13,124 nucleotides of DNA from JASFQI01 sp050115555 (GTDB taxonomy: Bacteria; Desulfobacterota; DSM-4660; Desulfatiglandales; HGW-15): assembly GCA_050115555.1 (NCBI GenBank), contig JASFQI010000118.1, positions 1 to 13,124 on the forward strand. The letters run 5' to 3'. The translations under genes and the position numbers were made by a program. How positions within the stretch are numbered: position 1 is the stretch's first letter; each line of letters starts with the position of its first letter. Of this stretch, positions 1 to 6,973 are shown piece after piece. The notes beneath the pieces were generated by a model that was given only the letters and a program-made list of their open reading frames with translations, did no database searches and had not been told where the DNA came from.

Positions 1-341
1 CCTTCCAGGTGATTCACTCCAACCAGCGGGATTTCCTTGGCCCAGGCAAGCCCTCGGGCATAGTGCAGACCTACCAGGAGTGATCCGATGAGCCCCGGGC
101 CTACCGTGACGGCGATGCCGTCCAGGTCCGTCCAGGAAACCCCTGCGGTGTCCATGGCCTCCTGCACCACGGGCACGATGTTGCGCACGTGTTCGCGGGA
201 TGCGAGCTCGGGCACCACACCACCATACGGGTGGTGAAGCCGAATCTGGGAGTTGATAATGCTGGAAAGCACACCCCGGTCGCTCGCGACAACGGCGGCG
301 GAGGTGTCATCGCAGGAGGTATCTATGCCGAGAATGATCAT
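1..341 (-). CDS. tsaD: tRNA N6-threonylcarbamoyladenosine transferase TsaD, N-terminal part (cut by window edge)
   Basis: TsaD (Kae1/Gcp family) transfers the threonylcarbamoyl group to A37 of ANN-decoding tRNAs, working with TsaB and TsaE. Only the first 113 codons are present; the gene continues past base 1. The N-terminus reads MIILGIDTSCDDTSAAVV, the family's ATPase-fold phosphate-1 motif. It is followed by the conserved HHPYGGVVPELASREH segment and then VTVGPGLIGSLLVG. The window ends inside the metal-binding histidine motif (NHLEG, with the second His beyond the edge). The ATG at 341 is the natural family start, though no strong Shine-Dalgarno (SD) precedes it. It lies 25 bp after the PP2C stop, so it is probably co-transcribed. 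Its partner tsaE lies about 6 kb upstream in the same orientation. The gene looks intact as far as it can be seen. Confidence 0.95.
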   Translation of the reverse strand, partial: MIILGIDTSCDDTSAAVVASDRGVLSSIINSQIRLHHPYGGVVPELASREHVRNIVPVVQEAMDTAGVSWTDLDGIAVTVGPGLIGSLLVGLHYARGLAWAKEIPLVGVNHLE

Positions 342-366
342 ACGTCGGTGAGGGGACCGGGTTCCG

Positions 367-1176
367 TTATCGCTTCAGCTTTCTTTTCAGCTTGCTCCAT
401 TTTCCTTCTTCCAGGACTTTCAAGAGAATGACCGAAATGTTGTCCCCTCCTCCGCCGCGGTTCGCCTCGTCGATCAGGATATCGATCTTGCGCTCCAGGG
501 ATGTGGAGAAGTCATCGAGAACCGTATTGATCGCCCGTTCGCTCATGTAGTTGGTCAGCCCGTCCGAGCAAATCATCAGGAGATCCCCGGTGTCAGGGCG
601 AATGGGTGCGATGTACACATCGACCTTTTTGTGCTGCCCCATCACCCGTGTGAGCATGTTTTTCATGCGGTGGTGGTGCGGGGATCCAAGGGGCTGCGTG
701 AGGCCCATGGCTCTTTGCTCCGCCTCCAGCGAGTGATCCTGGGAGACCTGGATGAGCCTGCCGTGGTCGAAGAGATAGGTCCGGCTGTCCCCCACGTTGG
801 CGGACCAGACGCATGTGTCGTCCACCAGGAGAGCGGTAATGGTCGACCCCATTCGGTGGTACTCCGGTTTTTTCTGGGCCTCGTGAATGATAATGTTCGT
901 GAGCGATATGGAATTGACGAGGTGCTTGGCCCTGTCCGAGAGGTTTTTATCAATGGGCTCCAGGAACGAGGGCGACTTGTTCTCCTTTACTTTCCGCCAG
1001 TAATCCGCCATGGTTTCCACGACCATACGGCTGGCCACATCGCCGGCCTTGTGTCCGCCCATGCCGTCGGCAATGACGTAGAGCCCCAGCTCCGGATCCA
1101 CGAGAAGGCTGTCCTCGTTGACCTTTCGCCTGAGCCCTACATGAGATTTTCCCGCTGCACGAATGTTCATCGCCAT
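367..1176 (-). CDS. PP2C-family Ser/Thr protein phosphatase (Stp/PrpC type)
   Basis: This is a soluble PPM/PP2C metal-dependent phosphatase of 269 residues that removes phosphate from Ser/Thr. All diagnostic motifs are in order: GLRRKVNEDS (about 14-23), DGMGG (37-41) carrying a metal-binding Asp, MGST, NVGDSR, QDHS, CSDGL and the C-terminal GGGGDNIS. The basic tail KLKRKLKR is unusual but short. I chose the ATG at 1176; the ATG at 1170 (MNIRAAGKSHVG) is equally possible and neither has a clear SD. The frame stays open upstream to a TTG at 1254, but those extra residues do not resemble the family. The upstream neighbour is a CHASE2 Ser/Thr kinase, so this is probably the opposing phosphatase of that kinase (inference from the common kinase/PP2C pairing in bacteria). 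Copy 1 of a dispersed 24-bp repeat sits 5 bp upstream of the ATG. Confidence 0.95.
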   Translation of the reverse strand: MAMNIRAAGKSHVGLRRKVNEDSLLVDPELGLYVIADGMGGHKAGDVASRMVVETMADYWRKVKENKSPSFLEPIDKNLSDRAKHLVNSISLTNIIIHEAQKKPEYHRMGSTITALLVDDTCVWSANVGDSRTYLFDHGRLIQVSQDHSLEAEQRAMGLTQPLGSPHHHRMKNMLTRVMGQHKKVDVYIAPIRPDTGDLLMICSDGLTNYMSERAINTVLDDFSTSLERKIDILIDEANRGGGGDNISVILLKVLEEGKWSKLKRKLKR

Positions 1177-1181
1177 TTGTT

Positions 1182-1205
1182 GAAAATGCTTCGTTTGCAC
1201 ATTCC
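1182..1205 (-). repeat. Dispersed 24-bp repeat, copy 1
   Basis: This 24-mer matches 12792-12815 at 22 of 24 positions in the same orientation. On the minus strand its core reads AAACGAAGCATTTTC. It contains a short inverted repeat (AATGY...GCATT) around a 9-base loop. One of the two differences falls in the stem and would leave a G-U pair in RNA; the other is in the loop. This copy ends 5 bp before the likely PP2C start codon. Confidence 0.7.
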
Positions 1206-1449
1206 CCGTCACTCCGTAGAGAAAGTTCGGGGTTATCGAGATACATTCATGCAAGAACGATGCCTTATCTTTTGACGGTTTCGCAAAACCCTTTCGAGAG
1301 CAGGCGCGATGCTCTAACGCATTGAAAATGGATAAAGATCTCTTTGCCGCGGGCCTCTTGCGGTTCCATCATCCTTTGGGGTTGCCCGTCGCTCCTCGAA
1401 CGGTCATGAGGTGAAGTTCAACCCTCCCTTCCCGCATCCTTCCTCTTTA

Positions 1450-1489
1450 CCCCTTACCCCTTTCTTGCCCTTTACCCCTTTCATGCCCC
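1450..1489 (-). other. Predicted G-quadruplex-forming motif on the mRNA-like strand
   Basis: On the minus strand there are five G tracts (4, 4, 3, 4 and 4 G) separated by loops of 7, 4, 7 and 3 bases. This satisfies the usual G3+N1-7 rule for intramolecular quadruplexes. The C tracts on the plus strand are at 1450-1453, 1457-1460, 1468-1470, 1475-1478 and 1486-1489. The motif begins 33 bp after the kinase stop. Whether it folds or acts in transcription is not known from sequence. Confidence 0.5.
1454..1489. repeat. 18-bp tandem repeat, two copies, with a degenerate partial unit alongside
   Basis: Units 1454-1471 and 1472-1489 share the pattern TTACCCCTTTCWTGCCC and differ at only a couple of positions. 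A shortened unit (TTTACCCCTTACCCC) overlaps the left end at 1446-1460. The surroundings are also pyrimidine-rich on the plus strand. This looks like a slippage-prone intergenic repeat rather than coding DNA. Confidence 0.65.
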
Positions 1490-1521
1490 TTGTCTCTGAA
1501 TCCTTGACTCTGGCCTTAATC

Positions 1522-4095
1522 CTAGCCTTGCGATGGTTTCTTCGCCTGGACCGCTTCCAGCCGGGCCAGGACCTGCTTGAGGTGTCGTGAGAGGTGGTCC
1601 GCGTCCTGGTAGCGCTTGTCCACATCCTTTTCCAGCGCCTTATCAATGATTTTCTCGAGCACCGAAGGAATTCGGGGGTTGATTGATCGGGGGGAGGGAT
1701 GCGCCTCGCGCGCAATGTGGTACATAAGCGAGGTCATGTCATCCCCACGGAACGGCTTTTGCCCTGTGAGGAGTTCGAAGAGTACGACCCCGAGGGAGAA
1801 GATATCCGAGCGTCCGTCCACTTTCTTGCCGGCTACCTGCTCGGGGGACATGTAGGAGGGCGTCCCCAGGACCACGCCCGTTTTGGTCTTGGAACTGGAC
1901 GTGATGCGGGCGATGCCGAAGTCCGTCACCTTGACGGAGTCCGTACCGTCCAACTGCATGATGTTGGCCGGCTTGACGTCTCGATGTACGATCCCCTTGC
2001 CGTGGGCGTAGCTCAGAGCATCCGCCACTTGGGCCACCATGTGGAGGACATCCTTGAGAGGCAGCTGCTTGCCCTGCTTCACAACCTCTTCCAGGTCATG
2101 CCCCTTCAGGAACTCCATGGCGATGTAGGCCAGATCGTGCTCTTCTCCTGCGTCGTAAATGGTGACGATGTTCGGGTGCGTGAGGAGCCCTGCGGACTCC
2201 GCTTCTCGAAAAAACCGTTCCTTCATTTCATCCAGGAGATCCTCGTCGAAATCGGACAGCCGGACCGTTTTAATGGCCACGGTTCGGTGGATTTTGGGGT
2301 CCTCGCCCTTGTACACCACGCCCATGGCCCCACGGCCCAGTTCCCCGGTCACCTCGTAGCGTCCCAGGGTGGGCTTGGTGTCCGTGTCCATGAGGGTAGC
2401 GCCGATGTCCCCGGGATGTGAACCCGAGCCGGCCCCGAAAATCATGGTGGCCTCTGCGCCCTTGAGGCGGGGGATACGCTCGTCCAGGTCCTTGAAGTTT
2501 TTCCCGTCCTCAATGATCCGTTTGTAGGTCGCAAGAGCCTTGGAGAACTGCCGTTTGCGCTCGAAGTCCAGCCCGAGGTTGTAGAGAAGATCCTTTGCGC
2601 CTTCCTCCTCCAGCGGCATGGATCGGAACTTCTCCAGCGCAAGGTCCAGCATGCCCTGCTGCTGAAACGACAGACCGAGCATTTTGTTGGTTTCTACGGA
2701 GTCGGCCTCTACTTTCTCCTTGGTTTTTTCCGTAATGAGAAACCGTTTGGAAACCACCAGGATGTATCCCGCGACGAGGAGGAGGGCTGGGGGAGTGATT
2801 CGAAGCCAGATGTCCTGGGCGTAAAAAAGCGCAATGCCGACTACGGTGTATCCCACGAACAGACCCAGGGTGGTGACCGCGCCCATGCCTGCGCGAAGCC
2901 GGGGGAGCAGGAGAGTGAGGAAAAGCCCGAAAAACAGGAGGACGCCGAACTCGGCCATGCCGATCCAGGAGGGTCTCGAGAAGAACCGGTTGTTCAGGAT
3001 ATTGGCCACGGCATTGGCCACCACCTCCACGCCGGGGAGCTGTCCGGAGATGGGCGTGACGAACCGCGCTGCGATTCCGGGAGCGGTGGGTCCAATGATG
3101 ACGATCTTGTCTCGAAAAAGAGGCGTTCGGATCTCGTTTTTGTACACCTTGCTGAAGGGCGTGCGGTGAAAGGTCACATCGGGCCCCTCGTTCCAGTTGA
3201 TCAGGGTGGCCATTGGGTAGTCGCGAGCCGGGACGAACACCGACGTGGACGGGGTCACCTTGAGTTGAATGCCCTGTCCCAGAATCACCGTGATGTCCTC
3301 GTTCGACAGACCTTTATAGGCCCTGACAATGGCCATGGGGAAGGAAGGGAAGAACGTCTTCTTCAGGTATCCGATGACGTGGACCTGGTCGCGGATGGAT
3401 CCGTCCACATCCGGAAAAAGGTTCAGATGTCCCACGCCCACCGATGCCTCTGCAAACTGCGGAAGCAGGGGTTTGACCTTATCGAGCCAGACCATGGATT
3501 GCATGGCCCACTCGTCGTTGGTCCCCCTGACATTGCGGTAGCTGTTCTTCACCATGAACGGGAGGGCCTCCTGGTCCCGGCCCTGGCTCTGGGTGTCGAA
3601 GTACATCGGCAGGACGACGTTTCCGGCCTTCTTCATGGCTTCGTAAAGCTTCCGGTCGTTGTCCAGGCGGTCCACCGCGCTCGAAAGCTCCTGGTAGAAC
3701 GCGAGTCCCGGTTCCTGCCGGTCCAGCCCGAGGGACTTGAATTTCTGCCTGAGCCCTTCGACGGTTTGAAGGCCTTCGGTCTGCTCGGGTTCCGGGAACA
3801 GGATGTTCATGGCGATGACGCGGGCCCCGGCCATGGCGAGATTGTGCACTCCCTGGGCCAGGATGTCCCGTGGCCAGGGAAAACGGCCGAGTTCGGAGAG
3901 GTCGTCGTCCGTGATGGCGACGATCTCGATGTCCGGGTTGCGTTCCGACGGCGCAGCGAGCTTGGCACGAAAATCGAACGCCTTTCTTTCGATCCCGTCG
4001 GTAAAATCCAGGATCCCGGTCACTGTGATGAACACGAAGAAGGCCGTGACAAGGACACCGACCAGCCAGTCCGGAAGGCTTCGCTTGATGATCAT
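1522..4095 (-). CDS. CHASE2-domain transmembrane Ser/Thr protein kinase
   Basis: This 857-residue membrane receptor kinase senses an unknown extracytoplasmic signal and phosphorylates Ser/Thr. An N-terminal membrane segment (about 9-29) is followed by a periplasmic CHASE2 domain (about 30-370, with DFRAKL, ITDDDL and PWPRD typical of its start). Three membrane helices follow (about 377-450), then a cytoplasmic linker with TPR-like helices (about 471-540). The Hanks-type kinase occupies about 580-845. Catalytic features are complete: Gly loop GELGRGAMG (584-592), Lys609 in VAIK, HRDVKPAN (Asp706), DFG (725-727) and SPE (750-752). Threonines in the linker (ATMIF, ATLMDTDTKPT) are candidate autophosphorylation sites, by inference. 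The ATG at 4095 has a strong GGAGG SD four bases away. It lies 111 bp after the ComEA-like gene. The PP2C gene downstream is its likely partner. Confidence 0.95.
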   Translation of the reverse strand: MIIKRSLPDWLVGVLVTAFFVFITVTGILDFTDGIERKAFDFRAKLAAPSERNPDIEIVAITDDDLSELGRFPWPRDILAQGVHNLAMAGARVIAMNILFPEPEQTEGLQTVEGLRQKFKSLGLDRQEPGLAFYQELSSAVDRLDNDRKLYEAMKKAGNVVLPMYFDTQSQGRDQEALPFMVKNSYRNVRGTNDEWAMQSMVWLDKVKPLLPQFAEASVGVGHLNLFPDVDGSIRDQVHVIGYLKKTFFPSFPMAIVRAYKGLSNEDITVILGQGIQLKVTPSTSVFVPARDYPMATLINWNEGPDVTFHRTPFSKVYKNEIRTPLFRDKIVIIGPTAPGIAARFVTPISGQLPGVEVVANAVANILNNRFFSRPSWIGMAEFGVLLFFGLFLTLLLPRLRAGMGAVTTLGLFVGYTVVGIALFYAQDIWLRITPPALLLVAGYILVVSKRFLITEKTKEKVEADSVETNKMLGLSFQQQGMLDLALEKFRSMPLEEEGAKDLLYNLGLDFERKRQFSKALATYKRIIEDGKNFKDLDERIPRLKGAEATMIFGAGSGSHPGDIGATLMDTDTKPTLGRYEVTGELGRGAMGVVYKGEDPKIHRTVAIKTVRLSDFDEDLLDEMKERFFREAESAGLLTHPNIVTIYDAGEEHDLAYIAMEFLKGHDLEEVVKQGKQLPLKDVLHMVAQVADALSYAHGKGIVHRDVKPANIMQLDGTDSVKVTDFGIARITSSSKTKTGVVLGTPSYMSPEQVAGKKVDGRSDIFSLGVVLFELLTGQKPFRGDDMTSLMYHIAREAHPSPRSINPRIPSVLEKIIDKALEKDVDKRYQDADHLSRHLKQVLARLEAVQAKKPSQG

Positions 4096-4206
4096 GGATC
4101 CTCCATCCGCTCCGGTTTTTTTGTCGAGGAATCGTCCCCAGAGGAGATTCGTCTCTTTTCCAGCACGCTTGAAGCCCCTTGTACGTCTTTTCCCTTGAGG
4201 TTCCGG

Positions 4207-4770
4207 CTAGGGGATGCGCACAAGCGGACGCAGCCGCTCCAACGTTCGAGTCCCGATGCCGTAGACGTTCAGGAGGTCCGTGTCGCTATGGAAGCCGTTC
4301 ATTCGGCTTCTCTGCTCCACAATGGACCGGGCAAGGGACGGTCCCACACCGGGAAGGGCCGTGAGTTCTTCAACAGACACGCAGTTGACCGGGACGGGCA
4401 TGCCGAGGGTCAACCGATTGAACGCGTTCATGGATTCCCTCCGCATCCGAAGCTCCCCGTCACGGACCTGAAAGACGACCCGCGTCCCCGGGTCCAGCGG
4501 GCGCGTGTCGAGATCCTCGGCCTTGGAGCGGATTCGAGGATCGGCGCCGGCACGGCGAAGCAGGGCGGCCGCGTCGACCGGCTGTTTGCAGAAGCCGTAA
4601 ACGCCGGGCCACGGGACATCGCCGGCTGCTTCTATATAAATGGGCGTGTCGCACGCCGGGGAATGAGCTGCGGGCGCATCAACGATCGCACCAAACGATC
4701 CCATGGCCAGCAGCACGAGCAGCAGAGCCAGGATCGGCCCAGTAGGGCTACCCCTCCTCGATGTCTTCAT
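4207..4770 (-). CDS. Exported ComEA-like protein with SLBB-like and helix-hairpin-helix domains
   Basis: This 187-residue protein is predicted to be exported or membrane-anchored. A basic start (MKTSRRGS) leads into a hydrophobic stretch at about 11-30. Residues about 43-110 (AAGDVPWPGVYGF ... PGTRVVFQVRDG) resemble a SLBB/soluble ligand-binding beta-grasp segment, as found in Gram-positive ComEA. The C-terminus holds paired helix-hairpin-helix motifs, LPGVGPSLARSI (139-150) and VYGIGTRTLERL (169-180), which bind DNA non-specifically. ComEA proteins capture DNA in the periplasm during transformation. That role here is inferred from domains only, since no other competence gene is in the window. 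The ATG at 4770 lies inside the end of lysC (23-bp overlap). A TTG at 4782 with an AAGG four bases upstream is a rival start. The overlap suggests translational coupling to lysC. Confidence 0.8.
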   Translation of the reverse strand: MKTSRRGSPTGPILALLLVLLAMGSFGAIVDAPAAHSPACDTPIYIEAAGDVPWPGVYGFCKQPVDAAALLRRAGADPRIRSKAEDLDTRPLDPGTRVVFQVRDGELRMRRESMNAFNRLTLGMPVPVNCVSVEELTALPGVGPSLARSIVEQRSRMNGFHSDTDLLNVYGIGTRTLERLRPLVRIP

Positions 4771-5980
4771 CTTCCAGACCAAATGCCTTGTGGAGCACTC
4801 GAACGGCCAGCTCGGTGTACTTCTCTTCGATCACACAGGAGACCTTGATCTCGGATGTGCTGATCATCATCACATTGATGTTTTCCGCCGCCAGCGTTTC
4901 GAACATCTTCATAGCCACGCCCGCGTGCGTTCGCATGCCCACCCCGATCACGGAGACCTTGGCAATGTCTTCGTCTCCCAGGACCTTTTCCGCATGAATG
5001 TCCTCGGCCACGCGGCTGACGAGTTTCATGGTTTTGTAAAAATCGGACTTGGGTACCGTGAAGGTGAGGTCCGTGATTCCATCCTCACTGGTGTTCTGAA
5101 CGATCATGTCCACGACCACGCCGGACTCGAACACGGGTTTGAAGATGCGGGCTGCGACGCCGGGCAGGTCGGGCACTTTTTTGATCGTGATCCTGGCTTC
5201 ATTTTTGTTGTAGGCGACGCCGGAAACCAGCACCTTTTCCATGTCCTTGGATTCCGCAACAACCATGGTTCCTTTCTCCTTGGTGAATGTGGATCGAACG
5301 TGAATGGGCACGTTGAACTTTTTGGCGAACTCGACCGCGCGGATCTCGAGCACCTTGGCGCCGAGGCTGGCCATTTCGAGCATCTCCTCGTAGGCGATGG
5401 TCTCCATCTTTTTGGCCCTGGGACAGACATTGGGGTCCGTGGTGTAGACCCCGTCCACGTCGGTAAAGATCTCGCACACGTCGGCCTGGAGCGCTGCGGC
5501 CAGGGCTACGGCGGTCGTATCCGAGCCCCCCCGGCCCAGGGTGGTGATGTTGCCTCTCTCGTCCATGCCCTGGAAACCGGCTACGGCCACGATTCGGCCC
5601 TTGTCCAGCTCTTCCAGAATTCTGTGCGTGTCGATATCGTGGATTCTCGCTTTCCCGTAAAGGCGGTCCGTGTGGATTTCCGCCTGGAATGCCAGGAGGG
5701 ACCGCGCATCGTATCCCAGAGACTTGACGGCCATAGCGAAGAGCGCCACGCTGACCTGCTCTCCGGTGGCCATGAGCACGTCGAGCTCTCGAGGGTCCGG
5801 ATCTTCGGTCATCTGATGGGCGAGTTGAACCAGGTAATCCGTTTGTCCGGCCATGGCGGAGAGGACCACGAGCATGCGGTGTCCTTCCCGGTGCTTCTCC
5901 AGGACCCGCCGGGCCACGTTGCGTATCCGATCGATGTCTCCAACCGATGTGCCTCCGTACTTTTGAATGATCAGTGCCAT
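4748..5980 (-). CDS. lysC: Aspartate kinase with two regulatory ACT domains
   Basis: Aspartokinase phosphorylates L-aspartate, the first step toward lysine, threonine, methionine and diaminopimelate. At 410 residues it is the usual length for the monofunctional, allosterically controlled type. The kinase domain begins MALIIQKYGGTS (Lys7 and the KYGGTS motif) and includes GFQGMD and the GRGGSDTTA loop at about 149-157. Two ACT domains follow: about 263-330 (KVPDLPGVAARIF) and about 342-405 (VSVIGVGMRTHAGVA). These normally bind the feedback amino acids. The ATG at 5980 was chosen because AAGGA lies six bases upstream; a TTG at 5998 is in frame but lacks family similarity. It starts 45 bp after tsaE ends. 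An internal ATG (Met239) with its own SD may yield a separate regulatory subunit. No homoserine dehydrogenase domain is fused. Confidence 0.97.
   Translation of the reverse strand: MALIIQKYGGTSVGDIDRIRNVARRVLEKHREGHRMLVVLSAMAGQTDYLVQLAHQMTEDPDPRELDVLMATGEQVSVALFAMAVKSLGYDARSLLAFQAEIHTDRLYGKARIHDIDTHRILEELDKGRIVAVAGFQGMDERGNITTLGRGGSDTTAVALAAALQADVCEIFTDVDGVYTTDPNVCPRAKKMETIAYEEMLEMASLGAKVLEIRAVEFAKKFNVPIHVRSTFTKEKGTMVVAESKDMEKVLVSGVAYNKNEARITIKKVPDLPGVAARIFKPVFESGVVVDMIVQNTSEDGITDLTFTVPKSDFYKTMKLVSRVAEDIHAEKVLGDEDIAKVSVIGVGMRTHAGVAMKMFETLAAENINVMMISTSEIKVSCVIEEKYTELAVRVLHKAFGLEDEDIEEG
5264..5282 (-). promoter_or_regulatory. Internal ribosome binding site and ATG in lysC (possible beta-subunit start)
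   Basis: On the minus strand, AAGGAG (5277-5282) lies nine bases before an in-frame ATG at 5266, with a second AAAGGA closer in. Translation from here would give the last 172 residues, covering both ACT domains. In Bacillus subtilis aspartokinase II, and in some actinobacterial LysC enzymes, a beta subunit arises from just such an internal start. Use of this site is inferred. Confidence 0.5.
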
Positions 5981-5981
5981 G

Positions 5982-6005
5982 CTGTTCCTTTTCCGCAATG
6001 AACAG
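5982..6005 (-). promoter_or_regulatory. Small inverted repeat covering part of the lysC ribosome binding site
   Basis: Arms CTGTTC and GAACAG (plus coordinates 5982-5987 and 6000-6005) are complementary, six pairs with a 12-base loop. The proximal arm includes the last bases of the SD and ends one base before the start codon. It could dampen initiation, but the stem is short. Confidence 0.25.
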
Positions 6006-6025
6006 GAGGTGAAATCTCTTATGAA

Positions 6026-6520
6026 TCACGGGCGCTTATCTGGCACGTAGCTATTCGCCAGGGTTTCAAGGACGGATTGAGCCCTCGTATGGGCGCCCGA
6101 GAAATCAATCCGCCTGTGGGTTTCTCCGGTGATGGTCAAGGTCACCGATACGGCCCATTCAGGGAGGGCCTGGGGGCAGCGATCCGCCCATTCGACCACG
6201 GCGACCCCGTCACCATACAGGTACTCGTCGAGTCCCGCTAGGAGGATGTCGTCCACGTGTTCGAGCCGGTAGAGGTCCAGGTGGAAAAACCGGACTCTTC
6301 CCTCGTACTCGTTCACAAGGGCGAATGAGGGGCTGGTGATCACGGTCCCCTCTCCCACGCCCAGGCCGAGCCCGACACCTTTTGCAAACCGTGTCTTCCC
6401 GCTTCCCAGGGCACCCTCCAGGCCGACTACATCTCCCGCATCGAGCAGGGAGCCCAGGGTCCGGCCGATAAGGACGGTCTCTTCCTCCGAGGTGGTTGAA
6501 TATGTTACATTTCTTTTCAT
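6026..6520 (-). CDS. tsaE: tRNA t6A biosynthesis ATPase TsaE
   Basis: TsaE is the small P-loop ATPase that drives the TsaBD complex in making threonylcarbamoyladenosine at tRNA position 37. The 164-residue protein is near the family length. It shows Walker A EGALGSGKT (Lys42 in the loop), the switch-like TSPSFALVNEY, HLDLYRL and the Walker-B-like VVEWAD. I chose the ATG at 6520; a TTG lies directly before it at 6523. Neither has a good SD, so translation may depend on coupling with acpS, which ends 37 bp upstream. The C-terminal 25 or so residues are poorly conserved in type. In many relatives an nnrD/nnrE (YjeF-type) gene sits between acpS and tsaE; it is absent here. Confidence 0.95.
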   Translation of the reverse strand: MKRNVTYSTTSEEETVLIGRTLGSLLDAGDVVGLEGALGSGKTRFAKGVGLGLGVGEGTVITSPSFALVNEYEGRVRFFHLDLYRLEHVDDILLAGLDEYLYGDGVAVVEWADRCPQALPEWAVSVTLTITGETHRRIDFSGAHTRAQSVLETLANSYVPDKRP

Positions 6521-6557
6521 CAAAGGACAATCAGTAAATCGCAGGTCCGGTTCCGTT

Positions 6558-6968
6558 TCACTCCCGGCCGACGCCGGGACCGCCCGGATCGGCCTGTTCC
6601 AGAATCACGAAGGCCATGCCGTACTCCTTTTCGTCGGAGAGACTGAGGTGCATTCCTGTAATGCCCCGTTCCCGGCAGTGATCCAGGGTGCGACCGTAAA
6701 CGCGAAGCCCAGGGCGACCACCGGGGTGGTGAAAGACCTCGATGTCCCGCCACAGGACCCCCTGGCGCATGCCGAGTCCGATGGCCTTGGAAAAGGCCTC
6801 CTTTGCGGCGAACCTTAGGGCGAAAGCGGACGCCGGGCGGGGTCGGGAAGAGCAGAGCTCGCGTTCGCCGGCGGTAAAGACGCGTTGAAGGAAGCGATCT
6901 CCCCATCGGTCGAGCATCCGCTCCACGCGGGGAATGTGTACGAGGTCCACCCCGATACCGTACACCAT
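6558..6968 (-). CDS. acpS: Holo-[acyl-carrier-protein] synthase
   Basis: AcpS transfers the 4'-phosphopantetheine arm of coenzyme A to a serine of acyl carrier protein, which activates fatty acid synthesis. At 136 residues it is slightly longer than usual because of a Gly/Pro-rich tail. The magnesium-binding residues are Asp8 (YGIGVDLV) and Glu57 (RFAAKEAFSKA), and the closing segment HLSLSDEKEYGMAFVIL is typical. The ATG at 6968 is only five bases past the pdxJ stop. An AAAGGA inside the end of pdxJ lies about 11 bases upstream, so the two are likely coupled. The pdxJ-acpS pair is widely conserved in Proteobacteria. No missing catalytic residue was seen. Confidence 0.97.
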   Translation of the reverse strand: MVYGIGVDLVHIPRVERMLDRWGDRFLQRVFTAGERELCSSRPRPASAFALRFAAKEAFSKAIGLGMRQGVLWRDIEVFHHPGGRPGLRVYGRTLDHCRERGITGMHLSLSDEKEYGMAFVILEQADPGGPGVGRE

Positions 6969-6973
6969 GGGTG

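Larger units (their letters stand above)
1177..1521. other. 345-bp gene-free stretch between kinase and phosphatase
   Basis: No convincing gene lies here. Read on the minus strand, it starts with a purine-rich, G-tract region just after the kinase stop (1450-1489, listed separately). A featureless middle part follows, then copy 1 of the dispersed repeat (1182-1205) just before the PP2C start. Arms CCCCG/CGGGG (minus strand) flank a spacer immediately before the repeat and could form a stem. I saw no convincing -35/-10 pair and no hairpin followed by a T run. A separate promoter for the phosphatase is therefore possible but not shown. Confidence 0.6.

Noticed and set aside
1404..1715. Minus-strand 103-codon frame crossing the kinase end and the G-tract repeat
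   Set aside because: Its C-terminal part is just the purine-rich repeat translated, and it overlaps the catalytic kinase frame.
3166..4848. 560-codon open frame on the plus strand
   Set aside because: It is the antisense shadow of the CHASE2 kinase and ComEA-like genes, rich in His/Arg/Gly/Asp as expected from GC-rich antisense frames, with no family resemblance.
4703..6001. 432-codon open frame on the plus strand
   Set aside because: It lies fully antisense to lysC; the product is compositionally odd and matches no family, whereas lysC shows all catalytic motifs.
6004..6050. AGGAGGT followed by an ATG on the plus strand
   Set aside because: It opens only a nine-codon frame inside the tsaE-lysC junction and runs against all other genes; it is best explained as chance.
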